Assembly: GCF_015354335.1 (NCBI RefSeq)
Contig: NZ_JADKYR010000005.1
Location: 1-64,000 of the forward strand
Direction: 5' to 3'
Length of the DNA stretch: 64,000 bases
Origin: Methylophilus sp. 13
Lineage (GTDB): Bacteria; Pseudomonadota; Gammaproteobacteria; Burkholderiales; Methylophilaceae
A program made the position numbers and the translations under genes. Position 1 is the first letter of the stretch; the number at the start of each line of letters is the position of its first letter. Positions 8,031 to 18,000 of this stretch are shown piece by piece. The notes beneath the pieces are model-generated. The model was not told where the DNA came from, ran no database searches, and worked only from the letters and a program-made list of their open reading frames with translations.

Positions 8031-8213
8031 ATGGTAACAAGTGCTGTCTTTAGTGCTCAGATTTACTGGAAAAACAAAGAGGAAACTATCAACGTACTGT
8101 CTGGGATGGATTGGTGCATGTCAGATGTGATCCGGATGTTGCTGACGAGAGTAGCGATCGATAGGGCTCTTACAATTGATGTAAATCATGCACAACATCA
8201 TTTTGATACCTAA
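8031..8213 (+). CDS. Possible RelB/DinJ-like antitoxin (orphan, degenerate)
   Basis: A 60-residue product from ATG 8031 (an upstream in-frame start at 8004 is also possible). The segment from AQIYWKNKEE through VLSGMDWCMSDVIRMLL resembles the ribbon-helix-helix part of RelB/DinJ antitoxins, in which a strand is followed by KEEAxxVLxxLGLTxSDAIRxFL. No RelE/YafQ toxin follows; the next gene is the nuclease of the second ATPase module, 57 bases downstream. The likeness is moderate and the gene may be decayed. It could alternatively be a small repressor of the downstream operon. Confidence 0.4.
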   Translation: MVTSAVFSAQIYWKNKEETINVLSGMDWCMSDVIRMLLTRVAIDRALTIDVNHAQHHFDT

Positions 8214-8269
8214 TAAGCCATAAGGTATAACCTGAAAATAACTAAAAAATAAATATTGGGCCAGAATCC

Positions 8270-9190
8270 ATGGATCGCATACAGCAACTCAACTTCGAAA
8301 AAGACTTTCGGATTGCCTTTTTAGAGTCTAAGGGAGATAGTTTTCAACGTCTGTTCGAGAAACTGATGTCGAAAGCGCATCCCAATGACTTCATGGCGTG
8401 CCGCCCATGGGGAAATGTTGGAGACCGGAAGAATGATGGATACCTGCCCTCGGCGCGCATCCTGTACCAAAGCTATGCCCCCAATGAATTGACTGCCGCC
8501 GAAGCGGTCAAGAAAATCAACGAGGATTTCGACGGCGCTAAAGAGCACTGGGAAAAGTATTTCGACGAGTGGACCTTTGTCCACAATGCGCCCGATGGCC
8601 GCTTGGGTCCTCACATCATCAAAGCATTGGCGAGACTCGGACAAGAAAACCCAAAAATCAAAATCGGCCACTGCGGGTATGAGGAAATGCTGGCGAAGTT
8701 TCGCAAGTTGAGCTTGCTGGATCTCGAATCTTGGTTCGGCCCGTCGCTGACGATGGAAGCGAATGTCAATTTGGGATTTGGCGACTTGGTGGCCGTCCTC
8801 ACCCACATCAGCATCACGCCCGTGCCCACGGCCAGCGAAGTGAAGGATGTGTCGCGCGGCAAGATCGAGGCAAACCTGCTGTCTCTGGCCGTCGCCGAAT
8901 TTCTGAAGATCGGTATGCAGAAGTCAACGCTCGTGGCGCAGTTCTTCAATAACTGGAGGAACCCGACCTATGGCGAGCAGATCGCGCAGGCGTTCAAAAG
9001 TGAATACGTGACGCTGCGAGACCAAGTTCCCGCACTGCACCCCGATGAGATATTCGGCCGGCTCGAAACGTGGGCCGGGGGCACGGCCAACACCACGCCG
9101 ACACATAAGGCGGCAGTGCTGGCCGTCATGGCATATCTTTTCGATAAATGCGAGATTTTTGAAGACGCTCAAGCGGTGGGGGCTGCATGA
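8270..9190 (+). CDS. Predicted effector of a second ABC-three-component module (nuclease-like)
   Basis: 306 residues, first of three tightly overlapping genes. The N-terminal third looks like a divergent restriction-endonuclease fold: FQRLFEKLM with Glu30, then RPWGNVGDRKNDGYL with Asp52 and Asp56, then a strand ending YQSYAP (Gln67, Tyr69). The position where an active (D/E)xK would place lysine holds Tyr69, so the catalytic set is unusual or the domain binds rather than cuts. The C-terminal region (about 165-306) is helical and probably binds the partner ATPase. Its stop overlaps the next start as ATGA. Codon use is GC-rich, like the following hsd genes and unlike the AT-rich genes to its left. 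No strong Shine-Dalgarno is seen before ATG 8270. Confidence 0.65.
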   Translation: MDRIQQLNFEKDFRIAFLESKGDSFQRLFEKLMSKAHPNDFMACRPWGNVGDRKNDGYLPSARILYQSYAPNELTAAEAVKKINEDFDGAKEHWEKYFDEWTFVHNAPDGRLGPHIIKALARLGQENPKIKIGHCGYEEMLAKFRKLSLLDLESWFGPSLTMEANVNLGFGDLVAVLTHISITPVPTASEVKDVSRGKIEANLLSLAVAEFLKIGMQKSTLVAQFFNNWRNPTYGEQIAQAFKSEYVTLRDQVPALHPDEIFGRLETWAGGTANTTPTHKAAVLAVMAYLFDKCEIFEDAQAVGAA

Positions 9191-9435
9191 TCCTGCCCTC
9201 CAAACATCTTCAACAGGATCGCGCGCTGTTGACCGTCGGCGCCCATGTATTGACCTACCTTGTGCGGCCGAAGACCGTCTCTGCATTGTGGGAGGAACTG
9301 AACAAGCATGACGCAAGCGTAGCCACAATGCCTCGGAAAATAACCTACGACTGGTTCTTGCTCGCGCTCGACCTTCTTTATGCCATGGGGACCATTGAAC
9401 TCGAAAGCGGCCTCGTGGCACGGAGGGCGCCTTGA
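9187..9435 (+). CDS. ABC-three-component middle component 6 (MC6)-like small protein
   Basis: 82 residues beginning MILPSKHLQQDRALLTVGA, then a PKTVSALWEEL segment and DWFLLALDLLYAMGTIEL. This pattern is how I remember the MC6 family, which is always found between an effector and a DUF2326-type ATPase. The predicted fold is a small winged helix. It presumably bridges effector and ATPase or recognises nucleic acid. Start and stop overlap both neighbours (ATGA at the start, TTGA at the end), which implies translational coupling and fixed stoichiometry. Confidence 0.8.
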   Translation: MILPSKHLQQDRALLTVGAHVLTYLVRPKTVSALWEELNKHDASVATMPRKITYDWFLLALDLLYAMGTIELESGLVARRAP

Positions 9436-11153
9436 TTCATCACATTTTCAGCACGCTGCCCAGCTTTAAGAGCCTTGAAGACCTGAAACCTGGTCTGAAT
9501 GTCTTGCTTGCTCAGAAAACCGAGGGTGCAAGCAGCAAGCAGACGCGCAATCGGGCAGGAAAAACCAGCTTCGTAGAGTTGGTGCATTTCCTGCTCGGTG
9601 CCGACGCTGGTCCTGAATCAATTTTTCGCACCAAGGAACTGGTTGATCAATCCTTTGGAATGGACTTCGACTTGAAGTCGGAGCGCACCGTCGTTGATCG
9701 CAGCGGCGGCACCAAAGCCAAAATTTTTGTGACTGCCCCGCCTGCGGCGAAGGTCAAGTTTTCGGCTACCGAGTGGTGCGCATTCCTCGGCGAGCAGATG
9801 TTTGGTTTAAGCAGCTTAGAGGCCGCCGGTAGTAAGCCGCCATCGTTCCGGTCGCTGTTCGCCTACTTCGTGCGCCGGCAAGCGAGTGGAGCCTTCATGA
9901 CGCCGGAAAAGCAGGCCACAATGCAGGGCACCGGCGATATGCAAATGGCACTCATGTTCCTGCTCGGATTGGACTGGCAGATCGCCCGTGATTGGCAAGC
10001 TGTTCGTGATCGAGAGAAAACGCTGGAAGAGCTTAAGAAGGCGGCAGGGAATGGCGCGTTCGGCTCGATCATCGGCAAGGCGGCCGACTTGCGCACTGAG
10101 CTGACGCTGCAGGAGGCCCGCCTCAAGAAGCTCTATGCTGAAGTCGAGACTTTCCACGTCCTGCCTGAATACCGTGAGCTGGAAGTTGAAAGTGCCGCGC
10201 TTACGCGCCAGCTCAGTGAATTGGCCAACGCCAACACCATCGACTTTTCAGCGATACGGGATCTGGAAGGCGCGCTCGCGTCCGAGGTTCCCCCTGACCT
10301 TGAAGATCTGCAGGCCGTCTACCAAGAAGCGGGCGTAGTGCTTCCCGGCTTGGTGAAGCGCCGCTATGAGGACGTGAAGAGTTTTCATGAATCGGTGGTG
10401 CGCAACCGCAAGGACTACCTATCCAGCGAACTGGAGGCTGCAAAGCTGCGGGTCGAACTGCGCGACGGCAAAAAGGCGCAGCTCGACCATCGCCGTAGCG
10501 AGGTGCTGGGCATCCTGAAGAGCCATGGCGCGCTAGAACAATTCCTCAAGTTGCAGGGAGAGCTGGGTCGCCTGGAGTCAGAAGTGGAATCGTTGCGGCA
10601 ACGCTTCGAAGCAGCAGAACAGCTTGAAGGCATCAAGAACGAATTGGAGATTGAGCGTAACCGCCTCACCATACGCTTGCGGCGCGACTTTGCAGAGCAG
10701 AAGGATCGACTAGCGGAAGCCATCGTTGCTTTTGAAGAGACTTCGCAGCGGCTTTACGAATCCGCCGGCAGCATGACGGTGGACGAAACATCCAACGGCC
10801 CAATGTTCAAGTTTCCGATGCAGGGGCAACGTAGCAAGGGCATCAAGAATATGCAGATTTTCTGCTTCGACATGATGCTGATGCGCTTGTGCGCCAAGCG
10901 GCAAATGGGGCCCGGATTCTTGATTCATGACAGCCATCTATTTGATGGCGTCGATGGGCGCCAGGTAATTAGCGCGTTGCGCCTAGGCTCGGAGATCGCA
11001 CAGGAGCTTGGTTTTCAGTACATCGTTACGATGAATGAAGATGATGCCTTCAAAGAGACCATTGATGGTTTTGATTTGAACCAATTTGTGTTAACTAAAC
11101 GCCTGACTGATGCCACTGAAGACGGAGGCTTGTTTGGCATCAGGTTTGGTTGA
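9432..11153 (+). CDS. DUF2326-type SMC-like ATPase of the second three-component module
   Basis: 573 residues starting at TTG that overlaps the previous stop. The N-terminal half-ATPase has a Walker A variant TRNRAGKTS at 38-46, with the first glycine replaced by Thr. Long coiled-coil segments occupy about 190-440 (many Leu/Glu/Lys heptads, for example ELEAAKLRVELRDGK). The C-terminal half carries FLIHDSHLFDGVD with Asp500 as Walker B aspartate, followed by Ser rather than Glu, a feature I associate with DUF2326 proteins. There is no zinc-hook CxxC. The protein is likely a DNA-loading sensor or clamp working with the two upstream products. It is unrelated in detail to the 775-residue ATPase of the first module. 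The gene ends about 90 bases before hsdM. Confidence 0.82.
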   Translation: MIHHIFSTLPSFKSLEDLKPGLNVLLAQKTEGASSKQTRNRAGKTSFVELVHFLLGADAGPESIFRTKELVDQSFGMDFDLKSERTVVDRSGGTKAKIFVTAPPAAKVKFSATEWCAFLGEQMFGLSSLEAAGSKPPSFRSLFAYFVRRQASGAFMTPEKQATMQGTGDMQMALMFLLGLDWQIARDWQAVRDREKTLEELKKAAGNGAFGSIIGKAADLRTELTLQEARLKKLYAEVETFHVLPEYRELEVESAALTRQLSELANANTIDFSAIRDLEGALASEVPPDLEDLQAVYQEAGVVLPGLVKRRYEDVKSFHESVVRNRKDYLSSELEAAKLRVELRDGKKAQLDHRRSEVLGILKSHGALEQFLKLQGELGRLESEVESLRQRFEAAEQLEGIKNELEIERNRLTIRLRRDFAEQKDRLAEAIVAFEETSQRLYESAGSMTVDETSNGPMFKFPMQGQRSKGIKNMQIFCFDMMLMRLCAKRQMGPGFLIHDSHLFDGVDGRQVISALRLGSEIAQELGFQYIVTMNEDDAFKETIDGFDLNQFVLTKRLTDATEDGGLFGIRFG

Positions 11154-11246
11154 CGCAATAATAAACACGGATTTATCTATCTAATCATTGGAATCTCGCA
11201 TCTCGCAATATGAAAGTCTGACTGCGAAGAGCTGAGGGAAGTATTG

Positions 11247-13622
11247 ATGCAACAAAAACAACAAGACCAAAGCCAGATCAAGTGGATTTCTGACTTCATC
11301 TGGAACATCGCTGACGACCGCCTGCGCGACGTTTACGTGCGCGGCAAGTACCGTGACGTCATACTGCCCTTTACCGTGTTGAGGCGGCTTGATGCCGTGC
11401 TCGAAGCGACGAAAGACGCAGTGTTGGAGCGCAAGAAGTTCCTAGACACCCACAACGTGGCCGAGCAGGATGGCGCGCTGCGGATGGCGGCTGGCCAAGC
11501 CTTCTACAATGTCTCGGAATTCACCCTAGCCAAGCTGAAGGCCAGCGCGGCAGGCCAGCGCCTTCGCGATGACTTCATTGCGTACCTGGACGGCTTCTCG
11601 CCGAACGTGCAGGAAATCCTCACCAAGTTCAACTTTCGCAACCAGATCCAGAAACTGGTGGATTCCCACGTTCTCGGCTACCTGATCGACGACTTTCTCG
11701 ACCCCGAGGTCAATCTCGCGCCGCTGCCCGTAAAGGATGCCGACGGCCGCATCAAGCTGCCTGCGCTGGATAACCACGGCATGGGTACTGTGTTCGAGGA
11801 GCTGATCCGCCGCTTCAACGAGGAAAACAACGAAGAAGCGGGCGAGCACTTTACCCCGCGCGACGTGGTCAGCCTCATGGCCAAGCTGCTGTTTCTGCCG
11901 GTGGCCGACCGGATCGAGTCCAGCACCTATTCGCTCTACGACGGCTCCTGCGGCACCGGCGGGATGCTCACCGTGGCCGAGGAAGCGCTACACGAACTGG
12001 CTGAGCAGCACGGCAAGGAGGTGTCGATCCACCTGTTCGGGCAGGAGATCAGCGACGAAACCTACGCCATCTGCAAGGCCGACCTGCTCTTGAAGGGTGA
12101 AGGCGCGGAGGCTGAGAACATTGTCGGCGGCGCAGACAAATCCACCCTGTCCGCCGACCAATTCCGCAGCCGCGAATTCGATTTCATGATCTCCAACCCG
12201 CCCTACGGCAAGAGTTGGAAGACCGATCTGGATCGCATGGGCGGCAAGAAGGAATTCAACGATTCGCGCTTCATCGTCAGCCACGCGGGCAATGCCGAGT
12301 TCAAGCTCATCACCCGCTCCAGCGACGGGCAGCTCATGTTCCAGGTGAACAAGCTGCAAAAGATGAAGCACAACACGCCGCTGGGCAGCCGCATTGCGTT
12401 GGTGCATAACGGCTCGGCGCTGTTCACCGGCGACGCAGGCCAGGGCGAGAGCAATATCCGCCGCTGGGTGCTGGAGAACGACTGGCTCGAAGCCATCATC
12501 GCCCTGCCGCTCAACATCTTCTACAACACCGGCATCGCCACCTACATCTGGGTACTGGCCAACAAGAAGGCCGAAGCGCGGCGTGGCAAAGTGCAGTTGA
12601 TCGATGCATCGCAGTGGTTCCAGCCGCTGCGCCGCAACCTCGGCAAGAAGAACTGCGAACTCTCGGATGGAGACATCCAGCGAATCCTCGATCTCTACCT
12701 CGGCGATGCGCAGGAAACCGCGCAGTCCAAATGGTTCGACACCCAGGACTTCGGCTACTGGAAGATCACCGTCGAGCGCCCGTTACGCCTGAAAAGTCAG
12801 CTCTCTGACGAACGCATCGAGCCCCTGCGGTTTGCCACCGGCGACGAAGCGCTGCGCGCCGAGATCTACGCCACCCACGGCGAGGCGCTCTACAGCGAGT
12901 TCGCCAAGCGCAAACCGGCCATCGAGGCGTGGCTGAAAGGCGAGGACGAAAACGAAGACGACGACGGCGAAGACAGCGGCGATGACGGTGAAGCCCCCGC
13001 CGCCCGTAAGGCCGTGCCCGCCAAGCGCCGCAAGAAGTTGCTCGATGCATCGACCTGGCAGCGTGACAAGGGGCTGATGGAGGTGGCGCAACGGGCGCAG
13101 AAGGCACTGGGCAGCGCCGTGTTCGACGACCACAACGAATTCCGCTCCCGCTTCGATGCGGCGCTGAAGGCGCAGGGCGACAAGCTCGGCGCGCCGGAGA
13201 AGAAGGCCATCTATAAGGCGGTGAGCTGGCGCGTCGAAACCGCACCGCCGGTCGTCGCCAAGCGCAGCAAGCTCAAGGCAGGGGAACACTTCGAGCCCGG
13301 CTTCGACGGCGCGTACCTGGAAACCATGGGCAAGGATCGATTCATGGTCGAGTACGAACCCGACAGCGAGCTGCGCGATACCGAGCAGGTGCCGTTGAAG
13401 GAACCGGGCGGCATCGACGCCTTCTTTGCACGCGAAGTGCTGCCGCATGCGCCGGATGCCTGGATTGCCACCGACAAGACTCAGATCGGCTACGAGATTT
13501 CCTTCGCCCGCTATTTCTACAAGCCCGTGCCGCTGCGCACGCTGGCAGAAATCCGCGCCGATATCCTCGCGCTGGAGCGCCAGAGCGAAGGGTTGCTGCA
13601 CAAGATCGTGTGGGGTGCGTAA
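11247..13622 (+). CDS. hsdM: Type I restriction-modification methyltransferase subunit HsdM
   Basis: 791 residues from ATG 11247, which has GAGGG eight bases upstream; a TTG one codon earlier is less likely. The N-terminal helical HsdM domain (FIWNIADDRLRDVYVRGKYRDVILP region) is followed by the N6-adenine methyltransferase core. SAM-binding DGSCGTGG is at 232-239 and catalytic NPPY at 317-320. An acidic stretch (DENEDDDGEDSGDD) near residue 570 links to a longer-than-usual C-terminal extension, making this HsdM larger than the classical ~530-residue EcoKI type. Together with HsdS it methylates the host recognition site. First gene of hsdM-hsdS-hsdR; its TAA overlaps the hsdS ATG as TAATG. 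Confidence 0.96.
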   Translation: MQQKQQDQSQIKWISDFIWNIADDRLRDVYVRGKYRDVILPFTVLRRLDAVLEATKDAVLERKKFLDTHNVAEQDGALRMAAGQAFYNVSEFTLAKLKASAAGQRLRDDFIAYLDGFSPNVQEILTKFNFRNQIQKLVDSHVLGYLIDDFLDPEVNLAPLPVKDADGRIKLPALDNHGMGTVFEELIRRFNEENNEEAGEHFTPRDVVSLMAKLLFLPVADRIESSTYSLYDGSCGTGGMLTVAEEALHELAEQHGKEVSIHLFGQEISDETYAICKADLLLKGEGAEAENIVGGADKSTLSADQFRSREFDFMISNPPYGKSWKTDLDRMGGKKEFNDSRFIVSHAGNAEFKLITRSSDGQLMFQVNKLQKMKHNTPLGSRIALVHNGSALFTGDAGQGESNIRRWVLENDWLEAIIALPLNIFYNTGIATYIWVLANKKAEARRGKVQLIDASQWFQPLRRNLGKKNCELSDGDIQRILDLYLGDAQETAQSKWFDTQDFGYWKITVERPLRLKSQLSDERIEPLRFATGDEALRAEIYATHGEALYSEFAKRKPAIEAWLKGEDENEDDDGEDSGDDGEAPAARKAVPAKRRKKLLDASTWQRDKGLMEVAQRAQKALGSAVFDDHNEFRSRFDAALKAQGDKLGAPEKKAIYKAVSWRVETAPPVVAKRSKLKAGEHFEPGFDGAYLETMGKDRFMVEYEPDSELRDTEQVPLKEPGGIDAFFAREVLPHAPDAWIATDKTQIGYEISFARYFYKPVPLRTLAEIRADILALERQSEGLLHKIVWGA

Positions 13623-15046
13623 TGACGGTGGCGAGCGCGTACCCGAACTACCGGCAACCGAAGATGCGCTGGTTGCCCGCTGTGCCGGAACACTGGAACG
13701 AGCAACGCGCCAAGACCTTTTTCCGCGAGGTGGATGAGCGCTCGAAGACCGGACAGGAAGAACTGCTGTCGGTGTCTCACCTCACTGGCGTTACCCCGCG
13801 CAGTCAAAAGAAGGTCACGATGTTCAAGGCTGCGAGCTACGTTGGCTCCAAACTGTGCCGTCCCGGTGACATCGTGATCAACACGCTGTGGGCGTGGATG
13901 GCGGCGCTTGGTGCGAGCAGGCACGTGGGCATCGTCAGTCCGGCCTATGGCGTCTACCGCCCGCACCACGCCGACAGCTTCAACCCGGCCTATCTCGATT
14001 ACCTGTTGCGCACCCGCGCCTACGTCGCCGAATACATCGGGCGTTCGACTGGCATCCGATCCTCGCGCCTGCGCCTGTACCCCAACCAGTTCCTCGACAT
14101 TGCGCTGATCCAGCCCCCGCGCCCCGAGCAAGACCAGATCGTCGCCTACCTGCGCGCGCAGGACGCGCACATTGCCCGCTTCATCAAGACCAAGCGTGAT
14201 CTGATCAAGCTGCTCACCGAACAGAAGCTGCGCATCATCGACCAAGCAATCACTCGCGGTTTTGATTCATCTGCCCCTCTAAAACCATCTGGAGTCGAAT
14301 GGTTGGAAAAGGTGCCGCTTGATTGGACCGTTTGTCGGTTGAAGACCCAACTCGCGGCTAATGATGGCGGCTGCTGGGGTGATGACCCGGTCGGCAGCGG
14401 CGGCACTCCCGTATTGCGTTCGACGGAACAAGCGGTAGATGGCAGCTGGCGGATTGATTCACCGGCATTGAGGCAATTGTCTGGGGATGAAATACGCTCG
14501 AAAAAACTTCGAGTTGGCGATCTTGTAATTACAAAATCTAGCGGCAGTGAGAAACATATTGGAAAAACCAGCTTGGTCACGAAAGAGGTCGAAGAGCTTG
14601 GCTGCTGTTTCTCTAATTTCATGCAACGCTTACGCCCCAAACCTTCAGTGTCCTCAAAGTGGGTTTGGTATCTATTGAATAGTCGAATTGGACGCGATCA
14701 GATGGCGTTCGGTTCGAATAGCACTACCGGGCTGGGAAATCTTACTCGAGAGGTTATTGGCAACGTCTGGTTCGCTCTTCCACCTCAAGAAGTTCAGGAT
14801 CAATTGATCGACCTGTTAGAGAACGAGTTACACCCGATTGACGCTGCAATAGAACGAGAGCAGAAGCAAATTCAGCTTGCTCGTGAATACCGCGACCGCC
14901 TGATTGCCGATGTGGTCACCGGTCAAGTGGACGTGCGCGGCTGGCAGCCCGGCCCGGACGACGTGGTGGACGACGCGGCACTGGCCGCGCTGGGCGATGA
15001 AAACGAAGATGTGACCGAAGAGGAGGATGGCGATGGCGAAGACTGA
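13622..15046 (+). CDS. hsdS: Type I restriction-modification specificity subunit HsdS
   Basis: 474 residues from ATG 13622 (an in-frame GTG at 13610 is less likely given the TAATG coupling with hsdM). Two target-recognition domains are visible, each ended by a conserved helix: residues about 1-190 closing with QIVAYLRAQDAHIARFIKTKRDLI, and 220-440 closing with QLIDLLENELHPIDAAIEREQKQI. Each domain reads one half of a split DNA target. Base composition shifts within the gene: the second recognition domain (about 14250-14890) is less GC-rich than the first half and than hsdM/hsdR. This suggests the half-gene was exchanged. The end overlaps hsdR. Confidence 0.95.
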   Translation: MTVASAYPNYRQPKMRWLPAVPEHWNEQRAKTFFREVDERSKTGQEELLSVSHLTGVTPRSQKKVTMFKAASYVGSKLCRPGDIVINTLWAWMAALGASRHVGIVSPAYGVYRPHHADSFNPAYLDYLLRTRAYVAEYIGRSTGIRSSRLRLYPNQFLDIALIQPPRPEQDQIVAYLRAQDAHIARFIKTKRDLIKLLTEQKLRIIDQAITRGFDSSAPLKPSGVEWLEKVPLDWTVCRLKTQLAANDGGCWGDDPVGSGGTPVLRSTEQAVDGSWRIDSPALRQLSGDEIRSKKLRVGDLVITKSSGSEKHIGKTSLVTKEVEELGCCFSNFMQRLRPKPSVSSKWVWYLLNSRIGRDQMAFGSNSTTGLGNLTREVIGNVWFALPPQEVQDQLIDLLENELHPIDAAIEREQKQIQLAREYRDRLIADVVTGQVDVRGWQPGPDDVVDDAALAALGDENEDVTEEEDGDGED

Positions 15047-18000
15047 CACCAGCGAGCGCTGGTTCGAGGCGCGCGTGGTGCGCGGCTTGACCGGTGTGCC
15101 GCAGCCCGAGTACAGCCATGCGCTAGCTCCCATGGACTTCGCCGCCACCCATAACGGCTACGTGCAGGGCAAACCCACAGACTACAACCGCGACGTGGCG
15201 CTGGATGTGGCGCAGTTGCTCGCCTTCTTGCAGGCCACCCAGCCTAAGGCGGTGGACACGCTGGAACTTGCGGCGGAGGGCATCAAGCGCACCCAGTTCC
15301 TACATCGGCTGCAGGGCGAGATCACCAAGCGCGGGGTCGTGGACGTGCTGCGCAAGGGCGTCAGCCACGGGCCGGTACACGTCGATCTCTACAAGCTGCT
15401 GCCCACGCCGGGCAATGCCGCCGCAGCGGATGCCTTCGGCAAGAACATCTTCAGCGTCACCCGGCAGGTGCGCTACAGCAACGATTCCGGCAATGAGCTG
15501 GACTTGGCTATCTTCATCAACGGTCTGCCGGTACTGACGTTCGAGTTGAAGAATTCGCTGACCAAACAGACTCTGGCCGACGCCATCGTCCAGTACCAAA
15601 CCACGCGCAGCCAACAGGAGCTGCTGTTCCAGTTGGGGCGTTGCGTGGCGCACATCGCAGTCGATGACGCGGAGGCCGCGTTCTGCACTGAGTTGAAGGG
15701 CAAAGCCTCTTGGTTTCTGCCGTTCAACCAGGGCTGGAACAGCGGCGCAGGCAACCCGCCCAACCCGGATGGTCTGAAGTCCGATTACCTGTGGAAGCAG
15801 GTGCTGACCCGCGAGTCGCTGGCCAACATCATCGAAAGTTACGCGCAGGTGGTGGAGGAAGAAGAAGCAGACGCCAGCGGCAAAAAGAAGAAAAAGCGTA
15901 AGCAGATTTTCCCGCGCTTCCATCAGCTGCGCACGGTGCGCGCCCTGCTTCGACGCTCCCATACCGACGGGGTGGGTAAGCGTTATCTGATCCAGCATTC
16001 GGCAGGCAGCGGCAAGAGCAACACCATTGCCTGGCTGGCGCACCAACTGGTGGAGCTACGCCGCAAAGACGACCCGATGACGGCGCAGTTCGATTCCGTC
16101 ATCGTCATCACCGACCGGCGCGCGCTGGACACACAGATTGCCCGCACCATCAAGGGTTACGACCATGTGGCGGCTATCTTTGGCCACTCCGACAACGCGC
16201 AGGAGCTGCGTGAGTACCTGCGCCGTGGCAAGAAGATCATCGTTACCACGGTGCAGAAGTTCCCGTTTATTCTCGATGAGCTGGGCGACTTGAGCGACCG
16301 GAAGTTCGCGCTGTTGATCGACGAAGCGCATTCCAGCCAAGGCGGCAAGACCACGGCGCGGATGCACGAAGCTCTCGGCGGCAAGGTGGCCGAGGAGGAG
16401 TTCGAAGAGGACAGCACGCAGGATGCGGTGAACGCGGAAATTGAGAAGCGTATCGCCTCGCGCAAGCTGCTGGCCAACGCCAGCTACTTCGCATTCACGG
16501 CCACACCCAAGAACAAGACGCTGGAGTTGTTCGGCGAGAAGACCCTGGTCGGCGACAAGGTGCAGTTCTGCTCGCCCGAAGAACTGACCTACACCACTAA
16601 GCAGGCCATCCAGGAGAAGTTCATCCTCGACGTAGTGGAGAACTACACCACCTACGACAGCTTCTACCAAGTGGCCAAGACGGTGGCGGACGATCCGGAA
16701 TTCGACAAGGTGAAGGCGCTGAAGAAGATTCGCCACTACGTCGAATCGCACGACAAGGCCATCCGCCGCAAGGCCGAGATTATGGTCGATCACTTCATCG
16801 CGCAGGTGGCGGGCAAGCAGAAGATCGGAGGCAAGGCGCGGGCGATGATCGTGTGCAACGGAATCGCGCGGGCCATCGACTACTGGCGCGAGGTGTCGGA
16901 CTACCTCACCCAGATCAAGAGCCCATACAAGGCCATCGTGGCGTACTCGGGCGACTTCGAGATTGGCGGGCAGAAGAAGACCGAGGCCGATCTCAATGGG
17001 TTTCCGAGCAAGGACATCCCGCCCAATCTCAAGCAAGACCCGTATCGATTCCTGATCGTTGCCAACAAGTTCGTCACCGGCTTTGACGAACCTTTGCTGC
17101 ACACGATGTACGTGGACAAGCCGCTAGCGGGCGTGCTGGCGGTGCAGACCCTGTCACGCCTGAACCGGGCTCATCCACAGAAGCACGACACCTTCGTGCT
17201 CGACTTCGCCGACAACGCCGAGGCGGTGAAGGCGGCCTTCCAGGACTACTACCGCGCCACCATACAGACCGGCGAAACCGACGCCAACAAGCTGCACGAC
17301 CTGAAGGCTGAACTAGACGGGCAGCAGGTGTACAGCTGGCAACAGGTTGAAGACTTGGTTACGCTTTACTTGAGCGGCGCAGACCGGGACAAGCTCGACC
17401 CCATCCTCGATGCGTGCGTGGCCGAATACACAGACAAGCTCGGCGAGGACGATCAGGTCAAGTTCAAGGGCAAAGCCAAGGCCTTCGTGCGCAGCTACGG
17501 TTTCCTCGCAGCGATCCTGAGTTACGGTCACCCGACGTGGGAGAAGCTGTCGATCTTCCTGAACTTTCTCATTCCCAAGTTGCCCGCGCCCAAGGAGGAA
17601 GACCTCTCCAAAGGGGTGCTGGAAACCATCGACATGGACAGCTACCGGGTGGAGGCCAAAGCAGCGCTGAAGATGGCTATGGCAGATTCCGATGCCACAG
17701 TTGAGCCAATACCGCCTGCCAGCGCTGGCGGCAAAGGCGAAGCCGAGATCGACAGGCTCTCTGCGATCATCAAGACCTTCAACGACCTCTTCGGCAACAT
17801 CGAGTGGAAGGACGAGGACAAGATCCGCAAAGTCATCGCCGTGGATATACCGTCGCGAGTTGCGCAGGATAAGGCGTACCAAAACGCGCAGGCGAACTCC
17901 GACAAGCAAAACGCAAAACTGGAGCACGATAAGGCCCTAAACCGCGTGGTGTTGGAGTTACTGTCTGACCACACCGAACTCTTCAAGCAGTTCAGTGATA

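Noticed and set aside
12766-13601. Overlapping Arg/Ser-rich or Leu-rich frames antisense to hsdM
   Set aside because: Artefacts of high GC third positions; hsdM motifs on the plus strand are intact.
16056-17102. A 348-codon antisense frame in hsdR
   Set aside because: Shadow of the GC-rich hsdR coding strand; no start signals and low-complexity Leu/Val/Arg composition.
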